DNA of 64,000 nucleotides, taken from the NCBI RefSeq assembly GCF_019402665.1, contig NZ_VSST01000043.1, positions 1-64,000 of the forward strand, given 5' to 3'. Position 1 is the stretch's first letter; the number at the start of each line of letters is the position of its first letter. Source of the DNA: Bradyrhizobium canariense (GTDB lineage: Bacteria > Pseudomonadota > Alphaproteobacteria > Rhizobiales > Xanthobacteraceae). Both the position numbers and the translations under genes were made by a program. This document shows, in pieces, positions 8,842 to 19,852 of the stretch. Below the pieces are notes generated by a model. The model made no database searches and was not told where the DNA came from. It was given only the letters and a program-made list of their open reading frames with translations.

Positions 8842-9140
8842 TCACGATGATGGCGCTACCACCACCGCAAATTTTTCGAAGACGTTCGCGGCAAGTTTTC
8901 GCGAGGTCGAGTCGGTCAGCCGCGCGCCGAGATGTGCGAGCTTGCCGCCGGTCTGCGCGTCGGCCTCGTCGTGCAGGATGGTGACGTCGGGCGATCGTTT
9001 CCAGCCGGACCGTGGCCCGACCTTGGCAAAGCCCGCGACGCCGCCCGCGCGGCGCCTTCACCGGACCGACCTTCAGCCCCACGGTCGCAGTCCTGGGCGC
9101 CCCGGCCGGCACGGCTCGCCGCCGGCATCGGGCCAGCACA
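8842..9140 (-). pseudogene. coxG: Decayed coxG (carbon monoxide dehydrogenase subunit G-like) remnant
   Basis: No intact gene is present, but the minus strand carries pieces of a CoxG/SRPBCC protein in two alternating frames. From about 9095 one frame reads TATVGLKVGPVKA; the other frame then gives GFAK; the first gives ATVRLE; the second resumes with EADAQTGGKLAHLGARL and DSTSRKLAANVFEKFA and ends at a TGA at 8842. The N-terminal third is missing and a segment after KVGPVKA is deleted. These blocks follow the order of CoxG proteins, which help membrane attachment and maturation of Cox-type molybdenum hydroxylases. Its position, divergent and next to coxSLM, supports the call. The frame switches could in principle be sequencing errors, but the missing N-terminus argues for true decay. 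Confidence 0.75.
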
Positions 9141-9540
9141 GCTGCGCTGCACGGCCACGAACAAAATCAATGACTTAGCTTGCCGCCGTCTACTACCAAG
9201 ATCGCGATTACAATGGCGCAAGCGCGTGCTCCTATTCATGTCAACGAACAAGACATCAAAGGGAGACATGACGCGCGAGGACCCCACGTCCAGGACCAGC
9301 GCCTCGCACCGGCGGTTGAATTAAGCCCGCCGCTGACCGAAGCGTGCATCGTTTTCGAAGGCTCCTTGCAAAGTCGCGCCACGCGCTGGCGGCGGCACGG
9401 GGCATCGCGACCGAATCGCCCACCCGCGACAACCGTCACGATGACCTTTCCATGACGCGCCGCCTGTAAAATCCCAGTTGCAAACTTCCGTTCGCGCTGT
9501 CTCTAATTGGAATAACTATAAACATTCGGGAGGTACTCAC
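9141..9540. other. Intergenic region upstream of coxS
   Basis: About 400 bases between the coxG remnant and coxS. No convincing gene is seen; the open frames on either strand lack ribosome sites and family-like sequence. It presumably contains the coxSLM promoter and part of the lost 5' end of coxG. A good ribosome site, GGGAGGT, lies at the right edge before the coxS GTG. I see no clear -35/-10 pair. Confidence 0.5.
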
Positions 9541-10026
<486 letters not shown>

Positions 10027-10110
10027 TCGGCGCGCCTCGAAACAAAAACCATCGCCGCCGCTTTCGAGGGAAAGCGCGGTCAAGACAAATTCCGGTCGGG
10101 AGGACCAGAC

Positions 10111-12453
<2,343 letters not shown>

Positions 12454-12466
12454 GGGAGGAACGAAG

Positions 12467-13267
12467 ATGTACCAGACCGTTTATCGTCGCGCGTCCTCGG
12501 TTGACGAAGCCGTCGCCCTGTTCTCCAAGAGCAGCGAAGCAAAGTTCCTCGCCGGCGGCCAGACGCTGCTGCCGGTGATGAAGCAACGCCTCGCCAGTCC
12601 GTCCGACGTCATCGACCTCGGCAAGATCAAGGAGCTGCAGGGCGTCGAGCTCTCAGGCGACGTGCTGACCATCAAGGCCGGCACGACCTATTTCGACATC
12701 ATGCAGAATGCCGATGTGAAGAAGGCGATCCCCGCAATCGCCTATCTTACCTCGGTGCTTGGGGACCCCGCCGTGCGCTATCGCGGCACGATCGGCGGCT
12801 CGATCGCCAACAACGATCCTGCCGCGGATTTTCCGGCCGCGCTGCTCGCGCTCGGCGCCACCGTGAAGACCAACAAGCGGTCGATTACGGCGGATGACTT
12901 CTTCCAGGGCCTGTTCACGACGGCGCTGGAAGACGGCGAGCTCATCACCGCCGTGTCGTTCCCGGTTCCGGCGAAGGCAGGCTACGAAAAGATGCGCCAC
13001 CCGGCGTCTCGCTTCGCGCTGACCGGCGTGTTCGTCGCGCAGACGAAGTCGGGCGAGGTTCGGGTGGCCGCCACCGGCGCCTCGCAAAGCGGCGTGATGC
13101 GGGTCCCGGCCATCGAAACGGCGCTGAAGGCGAATTGGTCGCCGTCGGCGATCGACAGCGTGAGCATTTCGGCGAGCAATCTGCTGGCCGACATCCACGG
13201 AACGGCGGAGTACCGCGCCAACCTCATCAAGGTGATGGCGCAGCGCGCGGTGGCTGCCGCTCGCTGA
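12467..13267 (+). CDS. coxM: Cox-type molybdenum hydroxylase, FAD-binding medium subunit
   Basis: 266 residues of the CO dehydrogenase flavoprotein family. The FAD motifs are seen at AGGQTLLP (near residue 34) and TIGGSIANNDPAADFP (near residue 108), followed by the C-terminal CO_deh_flav_C domain (MRHPASRFALTGV). The ATG at 12467 is preceded by GGGAGG at the end of coxL with a 13-base gap, indicating one transcript. It accepts electrons from the CoxS iron-sulfur clusters and passes them to the respiratory chain. It ends the operon; a strong hairpin terminator follows 36 bases downstream. Confidence 0.93.
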   Translation: MYQTVYRRASSVDEAVALFSKSSEAKFLAGGQTLLPVMKQRLASPSDVIDLGKIKELQGVELSGDVLTIKAGTTYFDIMQNADVKKAIPAIAYLTSVLGDPAVRYRGTIGGSIANNDPAADFPAALLALGATVKTNKRSITADDFFQGLFTTALEDGELITAVSFPVPAKAGYEKMRHPASRFALTGVFVAQTKSGEVRVAATGASQSGVMRVPAIETALKANWSPSAIDSVSISASNLLADIHGTAEYRANLIKVMAQRAVAAAR

Positions 13268-13302
13268 TCATCGCGCCTTAGCGCCTCAACACAAATTTTC
13301 CG

Positions 13303-13332
13303 CGGCGCGCACTTCGGTGCGCGCCGTTTTAT
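13303..13332 (+). terminator. Rho-independent terminator after coxM
   Basis: Perfect 10-base-pair stem CGGCGCGCAC / GTGCGCGCCG with a TTCG tetraloop, followed at once by TTTTATTT. Stability and position 36 bases after the coxM stop make it a convincing terminator of the coxSLM operon. Confidence 0.85.
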
Positions 13333-13475
13333 TTGGCCGTGCGGGTGAAAAGCGCTTGCCTCACTGGCGTGGAGGCGAGAAAAGTTAATCGGCCAATTAA
13401 CTTGCCCCGCAGAGGAACGCCTCGGCGCTTGCCGACCATCGGCAATATGCGCCTTGGATCCGAGGAAACAAACAC

Positions 13476-14585
13476 GTGCTCGATCAATCAGCCCAAAACT
13501 CCTCCGTCCGCACCTCCGGCCCGCTCGCAGGTTTCCGCATCGTTGAATTCGCCGGCATTGGACCAGGCCCGTTCGCCTGCATGATGCTGGCCGACATGGG
13601 CGCCGAAATCGTCACGCTCGATCGGGTCGGCGCCAGGAAGAACATGAAGTCGGTCGCAGGCCGCGGCCGCAAGGTGGTCGAGCTCGACCTCAAGGACAAG
13701 GCGGCGATCGCGGAGGTGCTCGATCTGCTTGCGAATGCCGACGCACTGGTCGAGGGTTTTCGTCCCGGCGTGATGGAGCGGCTCGGCCTCGGGCCTGACG
13801 TGGTGCTCGCGCGCAATCCAAAGCTGGTCTACGGCCGCATGACCGGCTGGGGCCAGCAAGGCCCGCTCGCCAACGCCGCCGGCCACGACATCAACTACAT
13901 CTCCATCACCGGCGCGCTCGCCGCGATCGGCACGAAGGAAGCGCCGGTGCCGCCGCTCAATTTGGTCGGCGATTTCGGCGGCGGCGCGCTCTACCTCGTG
14001 GTCGGCGTGCTCGCGGCGCTGCTGGAGGCCTCGCGGTCAGGCAAGGGCCAGGTCGTCGATGCCGCGATGTGCGACGGCGCGGCATCGCTGATGTCGTTCT
14101 TCTTCGACATGACCACGCTCGGCCGCTGGACCGAAGGCCGCAACGAGAACTTCCTCGACGGCGGCGCGCATTTCTACGGCGTCTACGAATGTGCCTGCGG
14201 CCATTTCGTCTCGATCGGCTCGATCGAGCCGCAGTTCTACGCGTTGCTGCGCGAACACGCCGGCCTGACCGACGCCGACTTCGACGCGCAGATGGACCGC
14301 AAGGCCTGGCCCGCGCTGAAGGAAAAATTGAAGACGGTATTCAAGAGCAAGACGCGCGAGGACTGGTGCAAGATCATGGAAGGCACCGACATCTGCTTTG
14401 CGCCGGTGCTGACCATGTCGGAAGCGACCGAGCATCCGCACATGGTCGCCCGCAACGTCTTCGTCGAGCGCCACGGCGTGAAGCAGCCGGCGCCGGCGCC
14501 ACGCTTTTCGCGGACCCCATCGGCGGTGCGAGAGCCGGAAGTGGCCGAGATCGGCGCGGTGACGAGGGCGTGGGCGGAGCGTTAA
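13476..14585 (+). CDS. CaiB/BaiF family, alpha-methylacyl-CoA racemase-like
   Basis: 369 residues of the type III CoA-transferase fold. The motif AGHDINY with His137 and VGDFGGG with Asp166 correspond to the His126/Asp156 catalytic pair of alpha-methylacyl-CoA racemase, which interconverts (R)- and (S)-2-methylacyl-CoA so that branched chains can enter beta-oxidation. The racemase subgroup is favoured over CoA transferases because of this GHDINY block. The GTG at 13476 has GAGGAAA upstream and gives a normal family N-terminus (LAGFRIVEFAGIGPGPFACM). It stands alone, between the cox terminator and the palindromic repeat before hppD. Confidence 0.85.
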   Translation: MLDQSAQNSSVRTSGPLAGFRIVEFAGIGPGPFACMMLADMGAEIVTLDRVGARKNMKSVAGRGRKVVELDLKDKAAIAEVLDLLANADALVEGFRPGVMERLGLGPDVVLARNPKLVYGRMTGWGQQGPLANAAGHDINYISITGALAAIGTKEAPVPPLNLVGDFGGGALYLVVGVLAALLEASRSGKGQVVDAAMCDGAASLMSFFFDMTTLGRWTEGRNENFLDGGAHFYGVYECACGHFVSIGSIEPQFYALLREHAGLTDADFDAQMDRKAWPALKEKLKTVFKSKTREDWCKIMEGTDICFAPVLTMSEATEHPHMVARNVFVERHGVKQPAPAPRFSRTPSAVREPEVAEIGAVTRAWAER

Positions 14586-14612
14586 GGCCTCCGCTGTCGC
14601 ATCACACTCCGG

Positions 14613-14735
14613 GTCGTCCTGGCGAAAGCCAGGACCCATAGCCACCAAACGTGGTTTGACGAAGACTCGGAGTTACCAGTCCGCCCACCGAGCGCTCCAT
14701 GGGGTAATGGGTCCTGGCTTTCGCCAGGACGACGG
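14613..14735. repeat. Palindromic intergenic repeat (GTCCTGGC type)
   Basis: Two hairpins, each GTCCTGGC-GAAA/TTTC-GCCAGGAC (14616-14635 and 14711-14730), lie as long inverted copies of about 27 bases around a 70-base spacer. The whole element can fold into one large cruciform or into two hairpins. It separates two convergent genes and may help terminate both. The motif is a familiar dispersed repeat in Bradyrhizobium. Confidence 0.75.
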
Positions 14736-14773
14736 CTGTGTTTGACGCTGCGGCGTGCCTATAGGTAGCGCGC

Positions 14774-15889
14774 CTACGCCGCATCCACCTTCAACACCCC
14801 ACGCCGGATCTGATCCTCCTCGATCGACTCGAACAGCGCCTTGAAATTACCCTCGCCAAAACCGTCGTCGCCCTTGCGCTGGATGAACTCGAAGAAGATG
14901 GGGCCGATCGCATTGGCCGAGAAGATCTGCAGCAGCACCTTGGTCTGGCCGCCGTCGACCACGCCCTCCCCGTCGATCAGGATGCCGTTTTTCTGAAGCC
15001 GCGCGACGTCCTCGCCATGCTTCGGCAGCCGCGCGTCGATCCGCTCGAAATAGGTCGCGGGCGGCGCCGGCATGAAGGGCAGGCCCGCTTCGCGCAAGTC
15101 CTCGATGGTGCGGTGGATGTCGCGGCAGCCGCAGGCGATGTGCTGGATGCCTTCGCCGCGATAGATATTCAGATATTCCTCGATCTGGCCGGAATCGCCG
15201 GCGTCCTCGTTGATCGGAATCCGGATCTTGCCGTCGGGGCTCGTCAGCGCCCGCGAGAACAGGCCCGAGGCGCGACCCTCGATGTCGAAGAAGCGGATCT
15301 GGCGGAAGTTGAAGAGCTTCTCGTAGAAGCCGGTCCAGACATCCATACGGCCGCGATGGACGTTGTGGGTGAGGTGATCGAGATAGAACAGGCCGGCGCC
15401 GGCGGGACGCGGATCGCGCACGCCGAGCCATTCGAACTCGCTGTCATAGGCCGATCCCTTGGCGCCATAGCGATCGACGAAGTAGAGCAGGCTGCCGCCG
15501 ATGCCCTTGATCGCGGGGACATCGAGCGTCTTCTGCGCGGAGGACACATCGGCAGGTTCGGCGCCGAGCGAAATCGCGCGGCCATAGGCCGCCTTCGCAT
15601 CGACGACGCGGAACGCCATCGACGGCGCGCACGGGCCGTGCGCGGCGACGAAGTCGAAGCCGTGGGTGCCGGGCTCCTCGTTGACGAGATAGTTGATGTC
15701 GCCCTGGCGATAGACCGTGATGGACTTGGTCCTGTGACGCGCGACGGGCGCATAGCCCATCAGCTTGAACAGCGCGTGCAACTCTTTCGGATCGGGATGC
15801 GCATATTCGACGAACTCGAACCCGTCGGTGCCCATCGGATTGTCGACGCTGATCGTGGCCGGCGGTGCATCGTGCGGAAACGGACCCAT
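14774..15889 (-). CDS. hppD: 4-hydroxyphenylpyruvate dioxygenase
   Basis: 371 residues, normal for the family, with two vicinal-oxygen-chelate domains. The iron ligands are visible: His172 (LDHLTHNV), His250 (GIQHIACGC) and Glu334 (GPIFFEFIQR). It converts 4-hydroxyphenylpyruvate and oxygen to homogentisate and CO2, the entry step from tyrosine into the homogentisate pathway whose later enzymes HmgA and FahA are encoded at 17000-19852. It is transcribed away from the Lrp/AsnC gene at 16011, with a perfect 17-base palindrome between them that probably binds that regulator. Confidence 0.95.
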   Translation of the reverse strand: MGPFPHDAPPATISVDNPMGTDGFEFVEYAHPDPKELHALFKLMGYAPVARHRTKSITVYRQGDINYLVNEEPGTHGFDFVAAHGPCAPSMAFRVVDAKAAYGRAISLGAEPADVSSAQKTLDVPAIKGIGGSLLYFVDRYGAKGSAYDSEFEWLGVRDPRPAGAGLFYLDHLTHNVHRGRMDVWTGFYEKLFNFRQIRFFDIEGRASGLFSRALTSPDGKIRIPINEDAGDSGQIEEYLNIYRGEGIQHIACGCRDIHRTIEDLREAGLPFMPAPPATYFERIDARLPKHGEDVARLQKNGILIDGEGVVDGGQTKVLLQIFSANAIGPIFFEFIQRKGDDGFGEGNFKALFESIEEDQIRRGVLKVDAA

Positions 15890-15975
15890 GCTGCTCTCCC
15901 AAATGGCTGCTGGAAGGAACTATCCTTCATGGGACGCGCAAGGGGCGTGCAAATGAGACGGCTTTTGACTAACAT

Positions 15976-15992
15976 ATGCACAGTCTGTGCAT
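15976..15992. promoter_or_regulatory. Palindromic operator between hppD and the Lrp/AsnC gene
   Basis: ATGCACAGTCTGTGCAT, a perfect 8+8 dyad around a central T, lies 86 bases upstream of hppD and 19 bases before the regulator ATG. A TTGACT hexamer at 15965-15970 just to its left could be a -35 element for the regulator, which would make the site autorepressing. Binding by the adjacent Lrp/AsnC protein is inference from position and symmetry. Confidence 0.6.
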
Positions 15993-16010
15993 GAAGTGGA
16001 TGAAACACGC

Positions 16011-16490
16011 ATGATTCCGGTGGACGCCTTCGATCTCAAGATCCTTGCCGCGCTCCAGGACGACGGCCGCCTCACCAACCAGGAGCTCGCCGACCTCGCC
16101 GGGCTCTCCGCCTCGCAATGCTCGCGGCGGCGGATGCGGCTGGAGGAGGAGAAGGTGATCGCGGGCTATCATGCCGATCTCTCCAGCGAGGCGCTCGGCT
16201 TCGGCGTGATCGCCTTCATCCAGGTCACGCTGGCGACCCACTCGCCGGACAATTCCAAGCGGTTTCGGGCTCTGGTCAACCGCATCGACGAGATCCAGGA
16301 GGCGTATTCGCTCACCGGCGACGCCGACTACGTGCTCAAGGCCGTGCTGCGCGATCTGAAGGGTCTCTCCAATCTCGTCAACGACGTGCTGATGCCGCAC
16401 CAGAGCGTGGCGCATGTGCGCTCCTCGATCGTGCTCGACCGGCTGAAGGAGAGCACGCGGCTGCCGCTGAAGGAATTGAAGGCTGGCTGA
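16011..16490 (+). CDS. Lrp/AsnC-family transcriptional regulator
   Basis: 159 residues from ATG 16011. An N-terminal winged helix-turn-helix (FDLKILAALQDDGRLTNQEL, then LSASQCSRRRMRLEE) is followed by a C-terminal RAM/AsnC ligand-binding domain (GVIAFIQVTL, SLTGDADYVLKAV). In-frame GTGs at 15987 and 15996 are possible, but the first falls inside the palindromic operator, so the ATG is preferred. Divergent from hppD. Lrp-type regulators commonly sense amino acids or related ligands, so tyrosine or a tyrosine catabolite is a reasonable guess. Confidence 0.9.
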   Translation: MIPVDAFDLKILAALQDDGRLTNQELADLAGLSASQCSRRRMRLEEEKVIAGYHADLSSEALGFGVIAFIQVTLATHSPDNSKRFRALVNRIDEIQEAYSLTGDADYVLKAVLRDLKGLSNLVNDVLMPHQSVAHVRSSIVLDRLKESTRLPLKELKAG

Positions 16491-16564
16491 AATCGAGGGA
16501 ACTACGGCATTCGCGCGCCACGCGCTGTCTGCGATGATCGCAGTCAATCTGCGGAGATTCGACT

Positions 16565-16876
16565 ATGGCCCTCCAGCTTCGACCGAACTGCGAGTATTGC
16601 GACCGCGACCTGCCCCCGAACGCAACCGATGCGCGGATCTGCTCCTATGAATGCACGTTCTGCGCGGACTGTGTGGAGACGAAACTCTCCAACGTCTGCC
16701 CGAACTGCGGCGGCGGTTTTGCGCCGCGCCCGATCAGGCCAACGCAGGAATGGCGACCGGGCGTGTGCACGACCAACCAGGCGCCGTCGGACAAGCGGGT
16801 ACATCTGAAGTACAGCCTGGAGGACGTCGCGGCGCATTGCGCGCGGGTCAAAGACGTGGCGCCGGAGAGGCGGTGA
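16565..16876 (+). CDS. DUF1272 family small zinc-ribbon-like protein
   Basis: 103 residues. The N-terminal 60 residues carry paired cysteines (CEYCDRDLPP, CSYECTFCADC, CPNCGGGF), the pattern of the DUF1272 family, presumably binding zinc. No enzymatic role is known for the family. The C-terminal 45 residues are less conserved. The ATG at 16565 has GGAGATTCGACT upstream. It is followed by a palindromic repeat and then by the convergent fahA. Confidence 0.8.
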   Translation: MALQLRPNCEYCDRDLPPNATDARICSYECTFCADCVETKLSNVCPNCGGGFAPRPIRPTQEWRPGVCTTNQAPSDKRVHLKYSLEDVAAHCARVKDVAPERR

Positions 16877-16889
16877 GCTGCCTCCCCGC

Positions 16890-16977
16890 CGTCATTGCGA
16901 GCGAAGCGAAGCAATCCAGACTGTCTCCGAGGAAGCAGTCCGGATTGCTTCGTCGCAAGGGCTCCTCGCAATGACGG
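16890..16977. repeat. Palindromic intergenic repeat (TCATTGCGAGCGAAGCG type)
   Basis: CGTCATTGCGAGCGAAGCG with following GCAATCC at the left is mirrored by GGATTGCTTCGTCGC and CTCGCAATGACGG at the right, with a short spacer. It forms a long imperfect hairpin between two convergent genes. This is a common dispersed repeat of Bradyrhizobium and Rhodopseudomonas. Confidence 0.75.
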
Positions 16978-16999
16978 AGAATATGGGGAGAGCTCGGCC

Positions 17000-18274
17000 C
17001 TACTCCGCCGGCAAAATCGTCCCTTCGACATCACCAAAACCGACGCGATAGCCCTTGCCCTGGCACCAGCCGCGCATGACGAGGCTGTCGCCGTCTTCCA
17101 GGAACGTCCGTTTGATGCCGCCGGGCAATTCGACCGGCTCGGTGCCGTTCCAGCTGATCTCCAGCAGGCTGCCGCGCTGGTTCTTCTCCGGGCCGGAGAT
17201 GGTGCCGCTGCCGAGGAGATCACCGACATTCATGGCGCAGCCGGAGGAGGCGTGGTGCATCAGTTGCTGCACCGAGGACCAGTACATGTACTTGAAATTG
17301 GTGCGGCTGATGCCGCAAGGCGCGTTGGCGCCGGCGGCGCGCAAGGAGACGTCGAGCTCGAGATCGTAGTTCTGAGGCTTGCCCCGCTTGAGGTAATCAA
17401 GCGGCACCGGCTCCTGCTCCGGCCCGCTCAGACGAAACGGCTCCAGCGCCTCGCGCGTCACCACCCACGGGCTGATCGAGGTCGCGAACGCCTTGGCGAG
17501 GAACGGGCCAAGCGGCACATACTCCCATTGCTGGATGTCGCGCGCGCTCCAGTCGTTGAGCAGCACGAAGCCGAAGATCATCTCCTCGGCCTGCTGCTCC
17601 GTGAGCATCCCGCCCATGGGCGAAGGCTGCCCGACCACGACGCCCATCTCCAGCTCGAAATCGAGCCGCTTGCAGGGCGCAAAGCTCGGCACCTCGACAG
17701 AGGGCGGCTTCAGCTGCCCGCGCGGACGCTTCACCTTGGTGCCCGAGACCACGACGGTCGAGGCACGGCCGTTGTAGGCGATCGGCATGTGCAGCCAGTT
17801 CGGCTGCAGCGCATTGTCCTTGCCGCGGAACATGACGCCGACGTTGGTGGCGTGCTCCTTGGACGAATAGAAATCGGTGTAGCCGGAGACTGCGAATGGC
17901 AGATGCAGTTTCGCATCGCGCATCGGCACCAGAGCCTGCTTGCGCAGCTCCTCGTTGTCGCGCAGCTCGGGATGATCGTGGCGCAACAGCTCGCTGATCC
18001 GCGCCCGCGTCTTCGCCCAGACCTTTGGTCCCAGCGTCATGAAAGCATTGAGCGACGGCGTCGAGAACACGCCGAGCGGCCCGACGTCGAGCCGCGAATC
18101 CTGCTCGAGTTCCCAGAGATCGAGCACATAGTCGCCGATCGCCACGCCGACGCGCTGAGTCGGATTGGCCGCGGTCGAGAACACGCCGTAAGGCAGGTTC
18201 TGGATCGGGAAGTCGGAGGCGGGATCGACGTCGATGAAAGAGCGGAGGCTGGGATCGTTGGGGTGGGTTGTCAC
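17000..18274 (-). CDS. fahA: Fumarylacetoacetase
   Basis: 424 residues matching full-length fumarylacetoacetate hydrolase: an SH3-like N-terminal domain (PYGVFST, RVGVAIGDYVLDL) and the FAH catalytic domain with metal-binding acidic motifs DFELEMGVVVGQ and NDWSARDIQQWEYVPLGPF. It hydrolyses fumarylacetoacetate to fumarate and acetoacetate, the last step of homogentisate degradation. The start is GTG 18274, with AGGACCGAG upstream. It lies 231 bases downstream of hmgA in the same direction, separated by palindromic repeats; co-transcription is likely but not certain. Maleylacetoacetate isomerase, needed between the two, is not in the window. Confidence 0.95.
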   Translation of the reverse strand: MTTHPNDPSLRSFIDVDPASDFPIQNLPYGVFSTAANPTQRVGVAIGDYVLDLWELEQDSRLDVGPLGVFSTPSLNAFMTLGPKVWAKTRARISELLRHDHPELRDNEELRKQALVPMRDAKLHLPFAVSGYTDFYSSKEHATNVGVMFRGKDNALQPNWLHMPIAYNGRASTVVVSGTKVKRPRGQLKPPSVEVPSFAPCKRLDFELEMGVVVGQPSPMGGMLTEQQAEEMIFGFVLLNDWSARDIQQWEYVPLGPFLAKAFATSISPWVVTREALEPFRLSGPEQEPVPLDYLKRGKPQNYDLELDVSLRAAGANAPCGISRTNFKYMYWSSVQQLMHHASSGCAMNVGDLLGSGTISGPEKNQRGSLLEISWNGTEPVELPGGIKRTFLEDGDSLVMRGWCQGKGYRVGFGDVEGTILPAE

Positions 18275-18292
18275 TTTTTCACTCGGTCCTTT

Positions 18293-18499
18293 TTCCTTCT
18301 CCCCTTGCAGGAGAAGGTGGCATAGGCGGCCTTTGGCCGCCGTTACTTAAGAGAACGCCGAAGCCAAGCTTCGGCTTTGGCGCCGGATGAGGGGTTGTAT
18401 CTGCGTGTCCGAATGAGAGAGGCTTGTTCGCGGAGACAGACCCCTCACCCGTCTCGCCGCTACGCGGCGAGCCACCCTCTCCCACAAGGGGAGAGGGGA
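18293..18499. repeat. Composite palindromic intergenic repeat (CTTCTCCCC type)
   Basis: CTTCTCCCCTTGCAGGAGAAGG at the left is a hairpin whose sequence is matched in reverse by CCCTCTCCCACAAGGGGAGAGGG at the right. A smaller internal hairpin, GCCGAAGCCAAGCTTCGGC, lies between. The element fills the gap between hmgA and fahA. A related copy lies at 62691-62834. Confidence 0.7.
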
Positions 18500-18505
18500 A
18501 GATCG

Positions 18506-19852
18506 CTACGGCTTGCTCGGATCGAACCGCTTTTCCAGGCCCTTCCAGCAATCCGCGTAGTCGTCCTGCAACGTCGCGGAATTCGCGGCGTGCGCGGTGA
18601 CGCGCTGCGCGTAGCGGGTCTCGAACATGAAGGCCATGGTGCCAGTTAGCTTGACCGGCTTCAGCTCGCCATTACTGGCGTGCTCGAAAGCGTCGCGATC
18701 GGGGCCGTGCGGCAGCATGCAATTGTGCAGGCTCATGCCGCCCGGCACGAAACCTTGCGGCTTGGCGTCGTAGACGCCGTAGATCAGGCCCATGAACTCG
18801 CTCATGATGTTCATGTGATACCACGGCGGGCGGAAGGTGTTGTCGGCGACCATCCAGCGCTCGGGGAAGATCACGAAGTCGATATTCGCCGTGCCTGGGG
18901 TCTCCGACGGCGAGGTCAGCACGGTGAAGATCGAGGGATCGGGATGATCGAAGCCGATCGCGCCGACCGGCGAGAAGCTGCGCAGATCATATTTATACGG
19001 CGCATAATTGCCGTGCCAGGCGACGACGTCGATCGGCGAGTGCGGCAACGTCGTCTTGAACAGTGCGCCGCCCCATTTCACGAATAGCTCGGTCGGTGTG
19101 TCCTTGTCCTCGTAGTGCGCGACCGGCGTCAGGAAGTCGCGGGCATTGGCGAGGCAGTTGGCGCCGATCGGCCCGCGCTCCGGCAGGGTGAAGGCGCCGC
19201 CGTAGTTTTCGCAGAGATAGCCCCGCGCCGGTCCGCTCGGAATCTCCACCCGGAACTTGACGCCGCGCGGGATCACCACGATCTCGCCGGGCTCGGCATC
19301 GATCCGACCGAACTCGGTGACGATGCGAAGATTGCCCTGCTGCAGCACGAACATCAGCTCGCCGTCGGCATTGTAGAAGTGCTGGTCCACCATCGACTTG
19401 GTGATCAGATAAACATGGGCGGCCATGCCGGCCTGGGTGTTGACGTCACCGGCGGTGGTCATGGTCTGCACGCCCTGAAGGAAAGTCATGTCCTCCTTCG
19501 GGATCGGCGCCGGATCCCAGCGCAACTGCGCGATCGGCAGATCGTTTTCATGGCACGGTGCCGAGCGCCACAGGCCGCCGTCGGCCTTCTCGAAGCGACC
19601 CGAATGTTTCACCGACGGGCGAATACGATAAAGCCATGAGCGCTCGTTGCTGCCGCGCGGCGCCGTGAAGGGAGAGCCGGAGAGCTGCTCGGCATAGAGG
19701 CCGTAGGCACAGCGCTGCGGCGAGTTGCGCCCGATCGGCAGCGCGCCCGGCAGCGCCTCGGTCTCAAAACTGTTGCCAAAGCCGGACATGTAGCCCGGCG
19801 TGACCTGGGCCGTGCTGCGAATGATCTGATCGGGCGAGGTATTGATGTTCAT
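18506..19852 (-). CDS. hmgA: Homogentisate 1,2-dioxygenase
   Basis: 448 residues, full length. The N-terminus has YMSGFGNSFETEALPGALP; iron ligands by comparison with the human enzyme spacing are His346, Glu352 (PPWYHMNIMSEF) and His382 (LPHGPD). It opens the aromatic ring of homogentisate to maleylacetoacetate. ATG 19852 is preceded by AGGAGG; it overlaps the stop of the upstream MBL-fold gene as ATGA, so translation is coupled. It belongs to the monooxygenase-DUF2783-MBL-hmgA-fahA unit probably controlled by the MarR regulator at 22812. Confidence 0.95.
   Translation of the reverse strand: MNINTSPDQIIRSTAQVTPGYMSGFGNSFETEALPGALPIGRNSPQRCAYGLYAEQLSGSPFTAPRGSNERSWLYRIRPSVKHSGRFEKADGGLWRSAPCHENDLPIAQLRWDPAPIPKEDMTFLQGVQTMTTAGDVNTQAGMAAHVYLITKSMVDQHFYNADGELMFVLQQGNLRIVTEFGRIDAEPGEIVVIPRGVKFRVEIPSGPARGYLCENYGGAFTLPERGPIGANCLANARDFLTPVAHYEDKDTPTELFVKWGGALFKTTLPHSPIDVVAWHGNYAPYKYDLRSFSPVGAIGFDHPDPSIFTVLTSPSETPGTANIDFVIFPERWMVADNTFRPPWYHMNIMSEFMGLIYGVYDAKPQGFVPGGMSLHNCMLPHGPDRDAFEHASNGELKPVKLTGTMAFMFETRYAQRVTAHAANSATLQDDYADCWKGLEKRFDPSKP

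Noticed and set aside
8932..9324. 130-codon plus-strand frame
   Set aside because: It runs antisense over the coxG remnant; the recognisable CoxG blocks on the minus strand explain the coding-like composition.
15987..16010. Longer Lrp/AsnC protein from GTG 15987
   Set aside because: The start would lie within the perfect palindrome that is more likely an operator; the ATG at 16011 gives a normal family N-terminus.
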